The notes: generated from the letters alone by a model not told the origin. DNA of 64,000 nucleotides from Arthrobacter sp. Leaf137 (GCF_001423525.1 NZ_LMOI01000002.1:269638-333637); one strand, 5' to 3'; counted from the first letter of the stretch, positions 50,572 through 59,900 are shown. Program-made: numbers and translations.

Positions 50572-52122
50572 CTACTCCCCCGAGCCCTGCAGCGCCGTGG
50601 CAGCTCCCTGCCCGCCGCGGATGCGGTTGACCACGGCGGTAGTGGAACGCTCGGCCACGTAGTCCAGGATGGCCACCCGGCCGCCCGACTCCTCAACTGC
50701 AGGTGTCTCCGCCAGCATTTCCGGCGTGTAGTCGCCGCCCTTGGCGTAGACGTCGGGGCGGAGCTGCCGGATCAGCGGTTCGGCGGTGGGGGTGTCGAAA
50801 ACTGTCACGTAGTCCACGCAGCTCAGGGCCGCCACCACTGCCGCCCGGTCCGCGACGGCGTTGATGGGCCGCCCCGGCCCCTTGAGGCGGCTGACGGAGT
50901 CGTCGCTGTTCAGCGCCACCACCAGGACGTCACCCAGCTGTTTGGCCTGGTTCAGGTAGCGGGTGTGGCCGCTGTGCAGGACGTCGAAGCAGCCGTTGGT
51001 CAGCACGATGCGCTGCCCCTCGGACCGGTGCAGGTCCAGTTGCTGCTTGAGCTCGTCAGCGCCCAGGGCAGTGTCCGCGAAGGCTGCCAGGTACCGGCTG
51101 AGCTGGCTGGTGCTGCACACCGAGGTTCCGGGCTGGTGCACCACGACGTCCGCGGCAGACTGGGCGAGGTCCAGGCTCGCCGTCAGCGGCAACCCGGCAG
51201 AGCGCGCCAGGGTCAGCGCCGCCACGAAGGTATCGCCCGCCCCGGAGGCCTGCTTCTCGGCAGCCGGACGTGCCCACGTGCGGTGGGTGGCGCCGTCGGG
51301 CCTGATGAGCACGGTGCCGTCCCGGTCCAGGGTGACCACCACCGCTGCGGCGCCGGTGGCTGCCAGCAGCGCCGGCGCCTGCCCGGTGACAGTGTCCGCC
51401 CGGTCCGGCCCTTCGGGGAGCCGGACATCGAGCAGCCGTGCGGCCTCCTGCGCATTGGGCGTGACCAGGTCCGGCCGCAGCGGCGCCCAGGGCCGTGGGT
51501 CATGGGAATCCACCACCACCAGCGGGCGGCGGTTCCCGGCAGCCCCGGCAGTGGCCAGGGCTGCCACCAGGCTTTCCTGCACGGGGTCCGCGAGCACGCC
51601 GTTGCCGTAGTCGCACACGAGCACGGCATCCCGGCGTTCGACGGCGGCGCTCACGGAGGAGGCCAGCGCAGCCAGCGCTTCGGCGGGCACGGTCCGGGCG
51701 GCGTCATCGATGCGGAGCATCACCTGGCCGCCGCTGCTGATCCGGATCTTGGTGGTGGTCACCATGTCCGGGTGGGAGTGCAGGTGCCGGACGTCGATGC
51801 CGGCCGCCTCGAGCTGGCGGCGCAGGTCCGCGCCGGCGTCGTCCCTGCCGATGATGCCGGCAACGGAGACCCGCGCACCCAGGGCGGCCAGGTTCATGGC
51901 GGTGTTTGCCGCGCCGCCGGGAAAGGAGTCCCGGACGGCGATGTCCACCACCGGCGCCGGAGCCTCCCTGCAGAGCCGCTCGATGGTGCCGCTCCACCAG
52001 CCGTCCAGCATGAGGTCACCGATCACCAGGACGCTCGGCTGCTCTGCCGCCAGCCGCCCGGGCAGCCATTCGGCGAGCGCCCGCTGGGTGGAAAGGTCGG
52101 CTGTTTCCGGGTTCAGGCCCAT
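50572..52122 (-). CDS. hldE: HldE-type bifunctional heptose-7-P kinase / heptose-1-P nucleotidyltransferase
   Basis: A 516-residue fusion. The PfkB/ribokinase-type kinase domain covers about residues 25-335; VLVIGDLMLDGWWSGTIERLC opens it, GGAANTAMNLAALGARVSVAG is the sugar site, and SGAGDTFVAAL with catalytic Asp297 closes it. The nucleotidyltransferase domain (about 370-510) has TNGCFDVLHSGHTRYL with HxGH at 383-386, LNSDDSVSRLKGPGRPIN and YAKGGDYTPEML. Enzymes of this architecture phosphorylate D-glycero-D-manno-heptose 7-phosphate and, after GmhB, attach AMP to give ADP-heptose. The ATG overlaps the aldehyde dehydrogenase stop by 10 bp. It is the second of two such fusions in the cluster. 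Confidence 0.85.
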   Translation of the reverse strand: MGLNPETADLSTQRALAEWLPGRLAAEQPSVLVIGDLMLDGWWSGTIERLCREAPAPVVDIAVRDSFPGGAANTAMNLAALGARVSVAGIIGRDDAGADLRRQLEAAGIDVRHLHSHPDMVTTTKIRISSGGQVMLRIDDAARTVPAEALAALASSVSAAVERRDAVLVCDYGNGVLADPVQESLVAALATAGAAGNRRPLVVVDSHDPRPWAPLRPDLVTPNAQEAARLLDVRLPEGPDRADTVTGQAPALLAATGAAAVVVTLDRDGTVLIRPDGATHRTWARPAAEKQASGAGDTFVAALTLARSAGLPLTASLDLAQSAADVVVHQPGTSVCSTSQLSRYLAAFADTALGADELKQQLDLHRSEGQRIVLTNGCFDVLHSGHTRYLNQAKQLGDVLVVALNSDDSVSRLKGPGRPINAVADRAAVVAALSCVDYVTVFDTPTAEPLIRQLRPDVYAKGGDYTPEMLAETPAVEESGGRVAILDYVAERSTTAVVNRIRGGQGAATALQGSGE

Positions 52123-53546
52123 GGCTGGTCCTGTTCGGCGGAGGGCGCCGGCGGCGCGGCGATGTGGACCACCTTGACCTGGCTGAACTCGTCCAGCAGT
52201 TCGGGCCCGTAGCCGAACCCGGCTCCGCTGTCGCCGCGGGGCTGGGCTGCGCCGCCCGGAGCGCCGCCGAACACCGCATTGACCTTGACCGTTCCCACCG
52301 GCAGGGCCGCCACGGCCTGCTGGATGTGGGCGATGTTGCTGCTCAGGACGGTGGCCGCGAGGCCGTACTTGCCGCTGCACGCGAGCCGCAGGCCGTCGTC
52401 GAACGAGTCCACCACCTGCACCGGGGCAACCGGGCCGAAGGTTTCCTCCGTCATCACCTGCATCTGTCCGGTGCAATCAACCAGCACGGTGGCCGGGTAG
52501 AAGGATCCCGGGCCGTCCGGCAGGTCGCCTCCCTCCACTGCGGTGGCGCCGGCCCCGAGGGCTTCGGTGACCTGCGCGTGGACCTCGTCGCGCATCTGCC
52601 GGTCCACCAGCGGGGCCACGGATCCGTTGCTGTTGCGCCGCGCAGCCTCAGCCCGGAGCGCCGCGGTGAATGGTTCCGCGATGTCCCGGTGGACGTAGAT
52701 CCGCTCCACAGCCGTGCAGATCTGGCCGCTGTTGCTGAAGGCGCCGATGGCGGCCTGCTCCGCTGCCCAGGCGGGGTCGATGTCGCGGTCCACCAGGAGC
52801 GGATCGTTGCCGCCGTTCTCGCGGAGCACGTGTGCACCGGTAAGGGTGCCCGCACGGGCAATCCGGGCGCCTGATGCGCTTGAGCCCACGTGCGCCAGTA
52901 CGTCCACCTCGGACTGGGACAGCAGTGCGCCAACGGCGGCCCCGCCGGAAACGGTAAGGAACACTCCGGGCGGGAAAGCCGGCGCCAGGACCTCGCCAAG
53001 CGCCTCGCCCAGCCGCGGGCAGCGTTCGCTCGGCTTGTGGATGACGGTGTTGCCCGTGGCCAGGGCCGCACCGATCAGGCCGCAGGCCACGGCCACGGGA
53101 TCGTTCCACGGCGTCAGGAGCACCGCGACACCGCGCGGCTCGGCCACGGTGAAGTCGGCGGCGAGCCGGTTGCCCCGGAGGCTGTGGCCCCGGTGCACCG
53201 GCGCAAGCTCGGCGTACTGCTCAAGGGTGGAAACAGCCGCTCCGATGCCGGCCAGCGCTTCCTCCACGGGCCGCCCGGTTTCGCTGGCATTGAGCCCTGC
53301 CAGCTCCTGCGCGGCGGCATCCAGCGCCCGGGCCGCAGCCTTGAGCGCTGCCCCGCGGTCCGCCGTAGCGGTGGCGGCCCATTCCGGCGCTGCCCTGCGG
53401 GCCACCTCCACGGCATGGTTCGCCGCTTCCGGGCCCGCTTCGGGGACTGTCCAGAGGACCTCGCCGGTGCGCGGGTCCGTGATGGTGATGCCGCCGGATT
53501 CGGCCGTGTCCCGGCCTGCTGGTGTGTCGATCGCTGTGGTGGGCAT
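52113..53546 (-). CDS. NAD(P)-dependent aldehyde dehydrogenase
   Basis: A 477-residue ALDH-superfamily enzyme. The cofactor site includes LLTPWNDPVAVACGLIGAAL and VLAHVGSSASGARIA, the general-base Glu is in LRENGGNDPLLVD, and the nucleophile is Cys277 in NSGQICTAVERIYV. It oxidises an aldehyde to an acid with NAD(P)+. Its place between an SDR and an HldE-like gene, with overlap into the latter, suggests it acts on a sugar-derived aldehyde or on a side product of the pathway, but substrate is unknown. The ATG is followed by a hydrophilic N-terminus; 53 bp separate it from the SDR gene. Confidence 0.88.
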   Translation of the reverse strand: MPTTAIDTPAGRDTAESGGITITDPRTGEVLWTVPEAGPEAANHAVEVARRAAPEWAATATADRGAALKAAARALDAAAQELAGLNASETGRPVEEALAGIGAAVSTLEQYAELAPVHRGHSLRGNRLAADFTVAEPRGVAVLLTPWNDPVAVACGLIGAALATGNTVIHKPSERCPRLGEALGEVLAPAFPPGVFLTVSGGAAVGALLSQSEVDVLAHVGSSASGARIARAGTLTGAHVLRENGGNDPLLVDRDIDPAWAAEQAAIGAFSNSGQICTAVERIYVHRDIAEPFTAALRAEAARRNSNGSVAPLVDRQMRDEVHAQVTEALGAGATAVEGGDLPDGPGSFYPATVLVDCTGQMQVMTEETFGPVAPVQVVDSFDDGLRLACSGKYGLAATVLSSNIAHIQQAVAALPVGTVKVNAVFGGAPGGAAQPRGDSGAGFGYGPELLDEFSQVKVVHIAAPPAPSAEQDQPWA

Positions 53547-53599
53547 GGGGTTCCTCCCGTCGTGTGCGGACGTGGCCTGTGGCCGGGTTAGGGCTGGGT

Positions 53600-54301
53600 T
53601 TAGGGCCAGGACCCTTCTTCCTCGTGGCAGATCAGCATTTCGCGGACCTCGCAGCCCCGGGGCTGGTTCAACGCGAACAGGATGGCCTGGGCGGTGTTGG
53701 CGGGATCGTTCAGGCGCGAATCGTCCTGCGGCTTGTACTGTTCGGTGCGGTCATCGAAGAACCGGGTCTTCATGCCACCGGGGATGATGGTGGTCACGCC
53801 GATCTCTCCTCCGGTTTCCGCGGCGAGGGCGTGGCTGAAACCCACCACACCGAACTTGGAGGCGCAGTAGGCGGTGGCGTCGGCCACGGCGCGTTTGCCC
53901 AGCGTGGAGGCGACGGTAATGACTCGGCCGTGGGTGGCCTTCAGGTAGGGCAGCGCGGCGCGCACCACGGAGACGGTGCCCATCAGGTTCACCCCGATGA
54001 CCTTCTCCCACTCCGTGGCCTCCACGTCGGCGAGCTTGCCGCAGCGGTCGATGCCGGCTGCGGTGACCACGCCGTCCAGGCCGCCCACCGTCCCAGCCGC
54101 CTCACGGACCGCCGCTTCCACGGCCAGCCGGTCCGCAACGTCCACTTCGAACGCCTTCACGCCGGACACGCTGCTGATATCGCGGTCCAGCACCACGGGC
54201 GTTCCGCCTGCCTTCAGGACGGCTTCGACGACGGCCGCCCCCAGCCCGGAGGCACCTCCGGTAACCAGCACGCGTCCGGGGTTGTTGGCATCTGCAGTCA
54301 T
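53600..54301 (-). CDS. Short-chain dehydrogenase/reductase
   Basis: A 233-residue classical SDR. The cofactor motif is VTGGASGLGAAVVEAVLKAGG followed by VVLDRD, suggesting NAD. GVVTAAGIDRCGKL replaces the usual NNAG with TAAG. The catalytic Ser is in VITVASTLGKRAVADATAY with the Tyr and Lys in AYCASKFGVVGFSHA. The C-terminus IIPGGMKTRFFDDRTEQYKPQD is typical of the cP2 subfamily. It sits between the first HldE-like gene (74-bp gap) and the aldehyde dehydrogenase, so it may modify the heptose or a linker. It is not an HldD-type epimerase, which is an extended SDR. Confidence 0.85.
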   Translation of the reverse strand: MTADANNPGRVLVTGGASGLGAAVVEAVLKAGGTPVVLDRDISSVSGVKAFEVDVADRLAVEAAVREAAGTVGGLDGVVTAAGIDRCGKLADVEATEWEKVIGVNLMGTVSVVRAALPYLKATHGRVITVASTLGKRAVADATAYCASKFGVVGFSHALAAETGGEIGVTTIIPGGMKTRFFDDRTEQYKPQDDSRLNDPANTAQAILFALNQPRGCEVREMLICHEEEGSWP

Positions 54302-54375
54302 GGTGTTCCTTTCAATGGGGAATCAATCTTCGGGTGTTGTGCGGTTGGGTGCGACACGTGGGTGGATAGGGGTAA

Positions 54376-55836
54376 TCAACCCACCTTGGCGAGCGCATCG
54401 GCCAACCCGGTGGTGGACCGTGCCGGATGGTAGGGAACAGTCACGCACCGGCCGCCCCAGCTCTCCACGAGCTCCGCTTCGGGCAACCGGGAACCTTTGT
54501 AGTCACCGCCCTTGACCCAGATGTCAGGACGAAGCCGGTCCAGGGCAGCTTCCGGAGTGTCCTCGTCGAACACCATCACGGCGTCCACGCACTCCATGGC
54601 CAGCAGGAGTTCGGCCCTGTCCTGCTGGCCGATGATGGGGCGCTCCTGGCCCTTGAGCCGCCGGACCGAGCTGTCCGAGTTCAGGCAGACGATGAGGCAG
54701 TCGCCGAGTTCACGGGCGGCGGCCAGCGAGCGCACGTGGCCGGCGTGCAGCAGGTCGAAGCAGCCGCCAGTGGCCACCACCGTTCCACCGTTGCCGCGGA
54801 CGGCGCGGGCCAGCAGCAGCGGCTCGGTGGGGCGCCGGAGCGGTGCCGGCCCATCCGCCGGCCGTTCCACCGACGTACCGGTTGATGCCGATGCATCCCC
54901 GCCGCCGTCCCGGGGCCCGCCGTGGTCCGTGCTCCGGTCAGGCAAGGCAGAGACACCACCGGCGCCCAGGAAGTCGGCGGCATCGTTGACGGCCAGTTCC
55001 GCTGCCTCGGGCAGGGCGCTGCCGGCCAGGAGGTGGACTGCCAGCCCTGCAACGAGGCGGTCGCCGGCCCCGCAGGGATCCCCGGCTTCCACCCGCGGCG
55101 CCGGAACATCCAGTGGGGACACGCTGTCCCGCTGCAGCAGCACGGCCCCTTCTGAACCCTTGGTCACCAGGACCGCGGTACTCTGCCAGCGTTCAAGCAG
55201 GATGCGTCCGACGACGGCTGCCGGGTCGCCGGGCGCGCCGTCACCTGGGGCGGTGCTTGCGTAAGCGGCGGCGGCTTTTGTGGCCTCCGCCAGGTTGGGT
55301 GTTACGACGGCGACTCCCGGCACCGGTTCCGGGCCGGACGGATGCGGGTCCCAGATGACGGGCACTTCCGCGGTGCGCCTGTTAAGCAGGCGGCGCAGCT
55401 CCGGGCTGGCCGCCACTCCCCTGCCGTAGTCGGCCACGATGATGGCACCGGCTTCCGCCACGGCGCGAAGCATGGCAGGCGACATCGCCGGTACCGGTGG
55501 CCTGCCGCACCCCTGGTCGAAGCGGACCACGGCATGGGAACCGGCCCGGACCCGGGTTTTCACCGGCGTGGGGTGGCCGCTTGAGCCGGACACCAGCCGC
55601 ACGCCGGCGAGGTGGCCGCGGAGTTGCCGCCCGGCGTCGTCATCGCCGAACACCGTCACCAGGGTGACGGGCCAGCCTTCCCCGGCCAGCATCCGCGCCA
55701 CCAGGCCGGCGCCGCCGGCGCGGCTGCGGATTTCGGAAACGTCCACCACCGGGACGGGTGCATCCGGGCTCAACCGGGTCGCCTCGCCGGAGAGGTCCAC
55801 GTCCAGCATCACGTCGCCCACCACCACGATCCTCAT
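54376..55836 (-). CDS. HldE-like bifunctional carbohydrate kinase / nucleotidyltransferase, divergent paralogue
   Basis: A 486-residue fusion. The PfkB kinase domain (about residues 1-290) starts RIVVVGDVMLDVDLSGEATRL and ends with PCGAGDRLVAGLAVHLL, catalytic Asp259. A Gly/Ser/Asp-rich linker of about 45 residues, absent from the second copy, leads to the nucleotidyltransferase domain (about 345-480) with TGGCFDLLHAGHVRSL (HxGH at 364-367), LNSDSSVRRLKGQERPI and WVKGGDYKGSRLP. It resembles HldE but the kinase half is more divergent. The ATG overlaps the gmhA stop by four bases (ATGA), so it belongs to the glycosyltransferase operon. Confidence 0.82.
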   Translation of the reverse strand: MRIVVVGDVMLDVDLSGEATRLSPDAPVPVVDVSEIRSRAGGAGLVARMLAGEGWPVTLVTVFGDDDAGRQLRGHLAGVRLVSGSSGHPTPVKTRVRAGSHAVVRFDQGCGRPPVPAMSPAMLRAVAEAGAIIVADYGRGVAASPELRRLLNRRTAEVPVIWDPHPSGPEPVPGVAVVTPNLAEATKAAAAYASTAPGDGAPGDPAAVVGRILLERWQSTAVLVTKGSEGAVLLQRDSVSPLDVPAPRVEAGDPCGAGDRLVAGLAVHLLAGSALPEAAELAVNDAADFLGAGGVSALPDRSTDHGGPRDGGGDASASTGTSVERPADGPAPLRRPTEPLLLARAVRGNGGTVVATGGCFDLLHAGHVRSLAAARELGDCLIVCLNSDSSVRRLKGQERPIIGQQDRAELLLAMECVDAVMVFDEDTPEAALDRLRPDIWVKGGDYKGSRLPEAELVESWGGRCVTVPYHPARSTTGLADALAKVG

Positions 55837-56534
55837 GGCCGGCCTCCCTGCTGCAGGACGGCCGGGCTGTGGCGGGCCACCTCGAGGTCGAAGGCCCGGC
55901 AGACGGCGTGCAGGGCGATCAGGTGGCCCTCCTGGGCATTGGCATTGAGGGCATCGATCATCACGGCTTCATCGCAGGCGCCGGCCAGGGGGTTTGGCCC
56001 TGCACCAGTCAGCGCCCAGGTGGTGATGTTCAGGCGGGACGCTGCCTCCGCGGCGCGCAGCAGATTGGGGCTTTTGCCGCTGGTGGACAGCAGGACCAGC
56101 ACATCCCCGGAGCGGCCGTGGGCGCGCACCTGGCGGGCGAAGACGTCGTCGTACCCGTAGTCGTTGGCGATGGCCGTCATGGCGGATGTTTCCGCGTGCA
56201 GCGAGATGGCGGAGAACGGGACCCGCTCGCCGTCGAACCGTCCCACCAGTTCAGCGGTGAGATGCTGGGCTTCGGCGGCGGAGCCACCGTTTCCGGCCGC
56301 CAGCAGCCGCTGCCCGCGGAGCATCCGGTGGGCCAGCTCCACACCCCAGGCGGCGAGCCGGCCTGACTGGCTGCGCAGGGATTCCAGGGCGGGAACCACG
56401 TTGTCGAGGTGCAGCCTGACGGCGTCGGCGCTGGCGGAATCCACGTACGCGGCGCCGGGCAGCACCGCGGGGAGGGCCGGCGCCATGGCCAGGTGCGCCA
56501 GGTCGATGTCGCGGAGGGATGATTCAGCAGTCAC
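55833..56534 (-). CDS. gmhA: SIS-domain sedoheptulose 7-phosphate isomerase
   Basis: A 233-residue GmhA-type isomerase converting sedoheptulose 7-phosphate to D-glycero-D-manno-heptose 7-phosphate. The SIS core contains LLAAGNGGSAAEAQHLTAEL with Asn near residue 82, then VGRFDGERVPFSAISLHAET. LLSTSGKSPNLLRAAEAA binds phosphate, and NAQEGHLIALHAVC carries the catalytic Glu/His region. The GTG start at 56534 overlaps the GT4 stop (GTGA) and has AAGGAGCGG upstream, which rules out the much longer in-frame extension. It is translationally coupled on both sides, tying heptose synthesis to the glycosyltransferases. Confidence 0.9.
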   Translation of the reverse strand: MTAESSLRDIDLAHLAMAPALPAVLPGAAYVDSASADAVRLHLDNVVPALESLRSQSGRLAAWGVELAHRMLRGQRLLAAGNGGSAAEAQHLTAELVGRFDGERVPFSAISLHAETSAMTAIANDYGYDDVFARQVRAHGRSGDVLVLLSTSGKSPNLLRAAEAASRLNITTWALTGAGPNPLAGACDEAVMIDALNANAQEGHLIALHAVCRAFDLEVARHSPAVLQQGGRP

Positions 56535-57790
56535 AGTGCCGCTCCTTCCATGGGGATGGCTGCCGGGTGGGCGGCGGCACCCGCCACCGCCAGCTTGTAG
56601 GCCTTTTCGGATTCCGCAGCGACCCGGTCCCACGAATAGCGGGCGCGGGCGCGGCGCTGGCCGGCATCGCCGAGTTCGGACCGCAATGAGGGGTTGCCCA
56701 GCAGCATGGCCAGGGCCGAAGCGATGGCTTCCGGGTCGCGGGGCGGGACGTGCAGGCCGGTGGCGTGGTCCACCACGGTGTCCCGCAGCCCGCCCACGGC
56801 TGCGGCCACCACCGGCACGCCGCACGCCATGGCTTCAAGGGGAACGATGCCGAACGGCTCGTACCAGGGGGCGCACACCACGGCATCGGCACTGCGGAAG
56901 ATGCCGGGCATGTCCCCGCGGGGCACCTGGCCTTCCAGCACCACCTGGTCCTGGACGCCGAGTGCTGCGGCGAGGTCCAGCAGCCGTCGCACCTCGGGGT
57001 CTGAATGAAGGGCACCCGAGTCCCCGCCGCCGCCAACGATGAGGAGTTCGACGTCGGCGAAGCCCGCTGCGCGCAGGTGCGGCAGGGCGCGGATCACCAG
57101 GTCCACGCCCTTGCGTGGCACCAGCCGGCCCACCGACAGGATGCGGTGGGACCGGGGCTTGGCGTCCACCGGACCATCCGGCCCGAAGACGTCCAGGTCC
57201 ACGCCGCAGGGTGCGATGGAAATCTTTCCGGTGTCGATGCCCATGGCCTTGAGCTCGAAGACCTCGTCCGAGCAGGTGGCGATGATCCGGTCCGCGGAGC
57301 GCCCGACACCGGGTTCAAGCCAGCGGCGTTCCTGCGGGCTGGTGTCCTCGGCACCCTGGTGTCGCCGCTTGACCGTGCCCAGTGCGTGGAAGGTCTGGAT
57401 GACGGGGACCCGGCAGCCCGAGCCGGCCCGGCGGGCGGCGTCCAAGGCGGCCAGGCCGGACATCCAGAAGTGTCCGTGGACCACGTCCGGGGGCCGCTGG
57501 TCCCAATCCCGGGCCACACCGTCGGCCAGTTCACCCATGAACGGCAGCAGCTCGTCCTTGGGAACGTGCCGCGGGGGGCCGGCGTCCACATGGACCACTT
57601 CAAAACCGGGTCCAACCTTTACGCGGGCGGGAAGCTCCGTCGCGTCCCTGCGGGTATACACGGTGACCTGGTGTCCGCGCCTGGCCAGCGCTTCGGACAG
57701 TGCGGCCACGTGGACATTCTGCCCGCCGGCGTCCACGCCGCCCAGGGCTGCCAGCGGGCTGGCGTGTTCGGAAATCATCGCGATCTTCAT
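56531..57790 (-). CDS. GT4-family glycosyltransferase
   Basis: A 419-residue GT-B fold enzyme. The N-terminal domain opens MKIAMISEHASPLAALGGVDAG and GGQNVHVAALSEALARRGHQV, the sucrose-synthase/phosphate-synthase-like glycine loop, followed by PDVVHGHFWMSGL. The C-terminal nucleotide-sugar domain has RILSVGRLVPRKGVDLVIRAL and the E-x7-E motif in YEPFGIVPLEAMACGVPVV. It is a retaining transferase, cytoplasmic or membrane-peripheral. The acceptor and donor are unknown; the operon suggests a heptose-containing surface glycan. It overlaps both neighbours by four bases. Confidence 0.9.
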   Translation of the reverse strand: MKIAMISEHASPLAALGGVDAGGQNVHVAALSEALARRGHQVTVYTRRDATELPARVKVGPGFEVVHVDAGPPRHVPKDELLPFMGELADGVARDWDQRPPDVVHGHFWMSGLAALDAARRAGSGCRVPVIQTFHALGTVKRRHQGAEDTSPQERRWLEPGVGRSADRIIATCSDEVFELKAMGIDTGKISIAPCGVDLDVFGPDGPVDAKPRSHRILSVGRLVPRKGVDLVIRALPHLRAAGFADVELLIVGGGGDSGALHSDPEVRRLLDLAAALGVQDQVVLEGQVPRGDMPGIFRSADAVVCAPWYEPFGIVPLEAMACGVPVVAAAVGGLRDTVVDHATGLHVPPRDPEAIASALAMLLGNPSLRSELGDAGQRRARARYSWDRVAAESEKAYKLAVAGAAAHPAAIPMEGAAL

Positions 57791-58815
57791 GCGGTCTTCC
57801 TTTCTTGCGCCGGAACAAGGATCTTCCCGTCCGGCCGGTGGCGGGCCGAGGCGCTGCGCCCGAGATCGGCCAGGAGCCCGTCCCAGCTGTCCTGGAATTT
57901 GCCCAGCCCGTAGCGGGCCAGTGCGGCCTCGCGCGCGGCCACGCCCCGCCGTCGTGCTTCATCCGGGTTGGCGACCAGCCTGCGCGCGCACCGGAGCAGC
58001 TCGTCGATGTCCGAGGACACCACCCCGGCTTCCGGCGGGACTGCCCGGGGAGCTTCGGTGGCGGCCAGCACCACCACGGGCATGCCCAGGTGCATGGCCT
58101 CCAGCAGGGACAGGCCCAGGGAAGTCCAGCGCATGGGGTGCAGGTAGACGCGGCAGCGTGCCAGCTCCCGGTGGAGTTCCTGCGTTTTCAGGTCACCGCG
58201 CGGGGTGAGCCGGCCCGTCCCGATGCCGGCGGCAGCTGCCAGCCCCTCGGTCTTCATTCCGAACACCTGCAGCGGCGCCACCGCGGCGAAGGCGGGCAGC
58301 AGGTCGGTACCCGTGACCCGGCCGCGGCGCACGGGCTCGTTGACCACCACGCCCAGGTCCGGCAGCTCCCCCGTATAGAGTTGCCCGGGGTCGGGGATGC
58401 CGTGCTCGATGACTTTGGACAGGGCTGATCCGTTGTCCCAGGCGAGCCGGTTGAAGTGGGTGACGTGCACCAGGGGGATGGTGTTCTGGTCCGCCAGCGG
58501 GTGCCGGGTGAAGGGGAAATCACCCTTGGGTGTGTTGTGCTCCACGAAGACCGCGGGCAGGTCCACCCCGGGGGTCCGGCCGAGGACCCGGGAGACTTCG
58601 CTGATTTCTTCCGGCCGTTGAAGCACGACGGCGTCAACGGAGCCTGCGTCCAGCGTCGCCAGGTCCACCTCCCGCACCGAGTCCGGCCAGTTGCGGCCGG
58701 CGCGGCCCAGGCCCCACGGGCCGCCTTCGGGCAGGACGGGGAGCAGGTACTCGTGCCTGCCGCGGACGAAGGCGTCCGTCCAGGATCCGTGGACATGCCA
58801 GAGCAGGATTCTCAT
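57787..58815 (-). CDS. GT-B fold glycosyltransferase
   Basis: A 342-residue protein with a GT4-like two-domain layout. MRILLWHVHGSWTDAFVRGRHEYLLPVLP begins the acceptor domain, FVEHNTPKGDFPFTRHPLADQ is a conserved internal stretch, and VYLHPMRWTSLGLSLLEAMHLGMPVVVL in the C-terminal domain replaces the usual E-x7-E motif (only the second Glu is obvious). Members of this group occur in actinobacterial heptose and teichoic-acid-like clusters. Donor and acceptor are unknown. Four-base overlaps with the GT9 gene upstream and the GT4 gene downstream show a tightly coupled operon. Confidence 0.8.
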   Translation of the reverse strand: MRILLWHVHGSWTDAFVRGRHEYLLPVLPEGGPWGLGRAGRNWPDSVREVDLATLDAGSVDAVVLQRPEEISEVSRVLGRTPGVDLPAVFVEHNTPKGDFPFTRHPLADQNTIPLVHVTHFNRLAWDNGSALSKVIEHGIPDPGQLYTGELPDLGVVVNEPVRRGRVTGTDLLPAFAAVAPLQVFGMKTEGLAAAAGIGTGRLTPRGDLKTQELHRELARCRVYLHPMRWTSLGLSLLEAMHLGMPVVVLAATEAPRAVPPEAGVVSSDIDELLRCARRLVANPDEARRRGVAAREAALARYGLGKFQDSWDGLLADLGRSASARHRPDGKILVPAQERKTA

Positions 58816-59900
58816 CTGTTGCGGGCCTTTCTACGGGTGCTGACGTGGGTGCTGAAGGAGCTCACGCCGCCGATCAGGCGTTCAACGGCTGCCACCACTT
58901 CTTCGGGGGATACGGAGTCCAGGCAGGGGTGGCCGGGGACGGGACAGATGCGGGCACGGGTCAGCCGGCAGGCCGCGTTCTGGTCTCCCAGCAGCTCCAG
59001 CGGCACCCCGTACGGTGCCCAGCGGATGGCCGGGACCACGGGGGAAAAGAGGCAGGCCACCGGTGTGCCCACCGCCGCCGCCAGGTGGGCGGGGCCGGTG
59101 TTTCCGGTGACCACCGCATCAGCACCGGCCATGACACCGGCGAGCGTATGCACATCGGTGCGGCCGCCGAGGTCCAGCGCGGAGGGGCCGGCCACGGTTG
59201 CCGTCAGCGAGGTTTCCCCGGGGCCGCCGGTCACCACCACGCGGTGGCCTGCGCCCTGGAGGAGTTCGACGGCGGCGGCGTGGTGGAGTGGAGGCCACGC
59301 CCTGGCCGGCACGGCGGCGCCCGGGTGGACCACCACATACGGTCCGTCTCCCACGAGGTCATGCACATCCGGGCCGGGAGTGATGTGGAGCTTGCCGTCG
59401 TCGCCCTGGGGGAGCCTGAATCCTGCGGCTTCGGCGATGCCCAGGGCACGTTCGGCTTCCGGCTGGTCTTCGGGAAAGTCCTCGCCGGGTTTGAGCCGCA
59501 CATCGAGCAGGGAGCCCGCAAAGTCCGTCGAGGCGCCCGTGATCCGCTCGACGCCGGCCAGCCGGAGCAGGAGTGCCAGTGGCAGCGGGGACTGGTGGAA
59601 CGAGGTGAGGATGACGGCTTCGGTAATCCTGGAGTTGCGGACGTACTCGATGAGGCGGTCCGCGTGGGGGCCTGTCATTTTGGGAGCCGGGTTCATGATC
59701 CACGGGCTGTCCCAGCTGTAGACCTCGGCGGCGCCGGGCAGGAGTCCCGCAGCGGCCTCGCCTTGCCTGCCGCACAGCATCACCACATGGTTCGCGCCGC
59801 TGCCGTCCGGGACGCGGCCATTGGCGACGGCCCGCACTGCGGGTCCGGCCAGGAGGACATCGCCCATGCTGTCCAGCCGGGCCACCAGGACCCGGCCCAT
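58812..59900 (-). CDS. GT9-family heptosyltransferase-like protein
   Basis: A 362-residue GT9 protein, the family of LPS heptosyltransferases that use ADP-L-glycero- or ADP-D-glycero-beta-D-manno-heptose. The N-terminus VLVARLDSMGDVLLAGPAVRAV and the C-terminal donor motif TGNTGPAHLAAAVGTPVACLFSP are diagnostic. WPPLHHAAAVELLQGAGHRVVVTGG is the central strand/helix. Gram-positive actinobacteria lack LPS, so the acceptor must be another envelope or secreted glycan. Its ATG sits on the last base of the gmhB stop, and its own stop overlaps the next gene. Confidence 0.9.
   Translation of the reverse strand: MGRVLVARLDSMGDVLLAGPAVRAVANGRVPDGSGANHVVMLCGRQGEAAAGLLPGAAEVYSWDSPWIMNPAPKMTGPHADRLIEYVRNSRITEAVILTSFHQSPLPLALLLRLAGVERITGASTDFAGSLLDVRLKPGEDFPEDQPEAERALGIAEAAGFRLPQGDDGKLHITPGPDVHDLVGDGPYVVVHPGAAVPARAWPPLHHAAAVELLQGAGHRVVVTGGPGETSLTATVAGPSALDLGGRTDVHTLAGVMAGADAVVTGNTGPAHLAAAVGTPVACLFSPVVPAIRWAPYGVPLELLGDQNAACRLTRARICPVPGHPCLDSVSPEEVVAAVERLIGGVSSFSTHVSTRRKARNR

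Noticed and set aside
52123..52476. Longer start for the second HldE fusion
   Set aside because: It would run 354 bp into the aldehyde dehydrogenase gene out of frame. The ATG at 52122 gives the usual short leader before the kinase domain.
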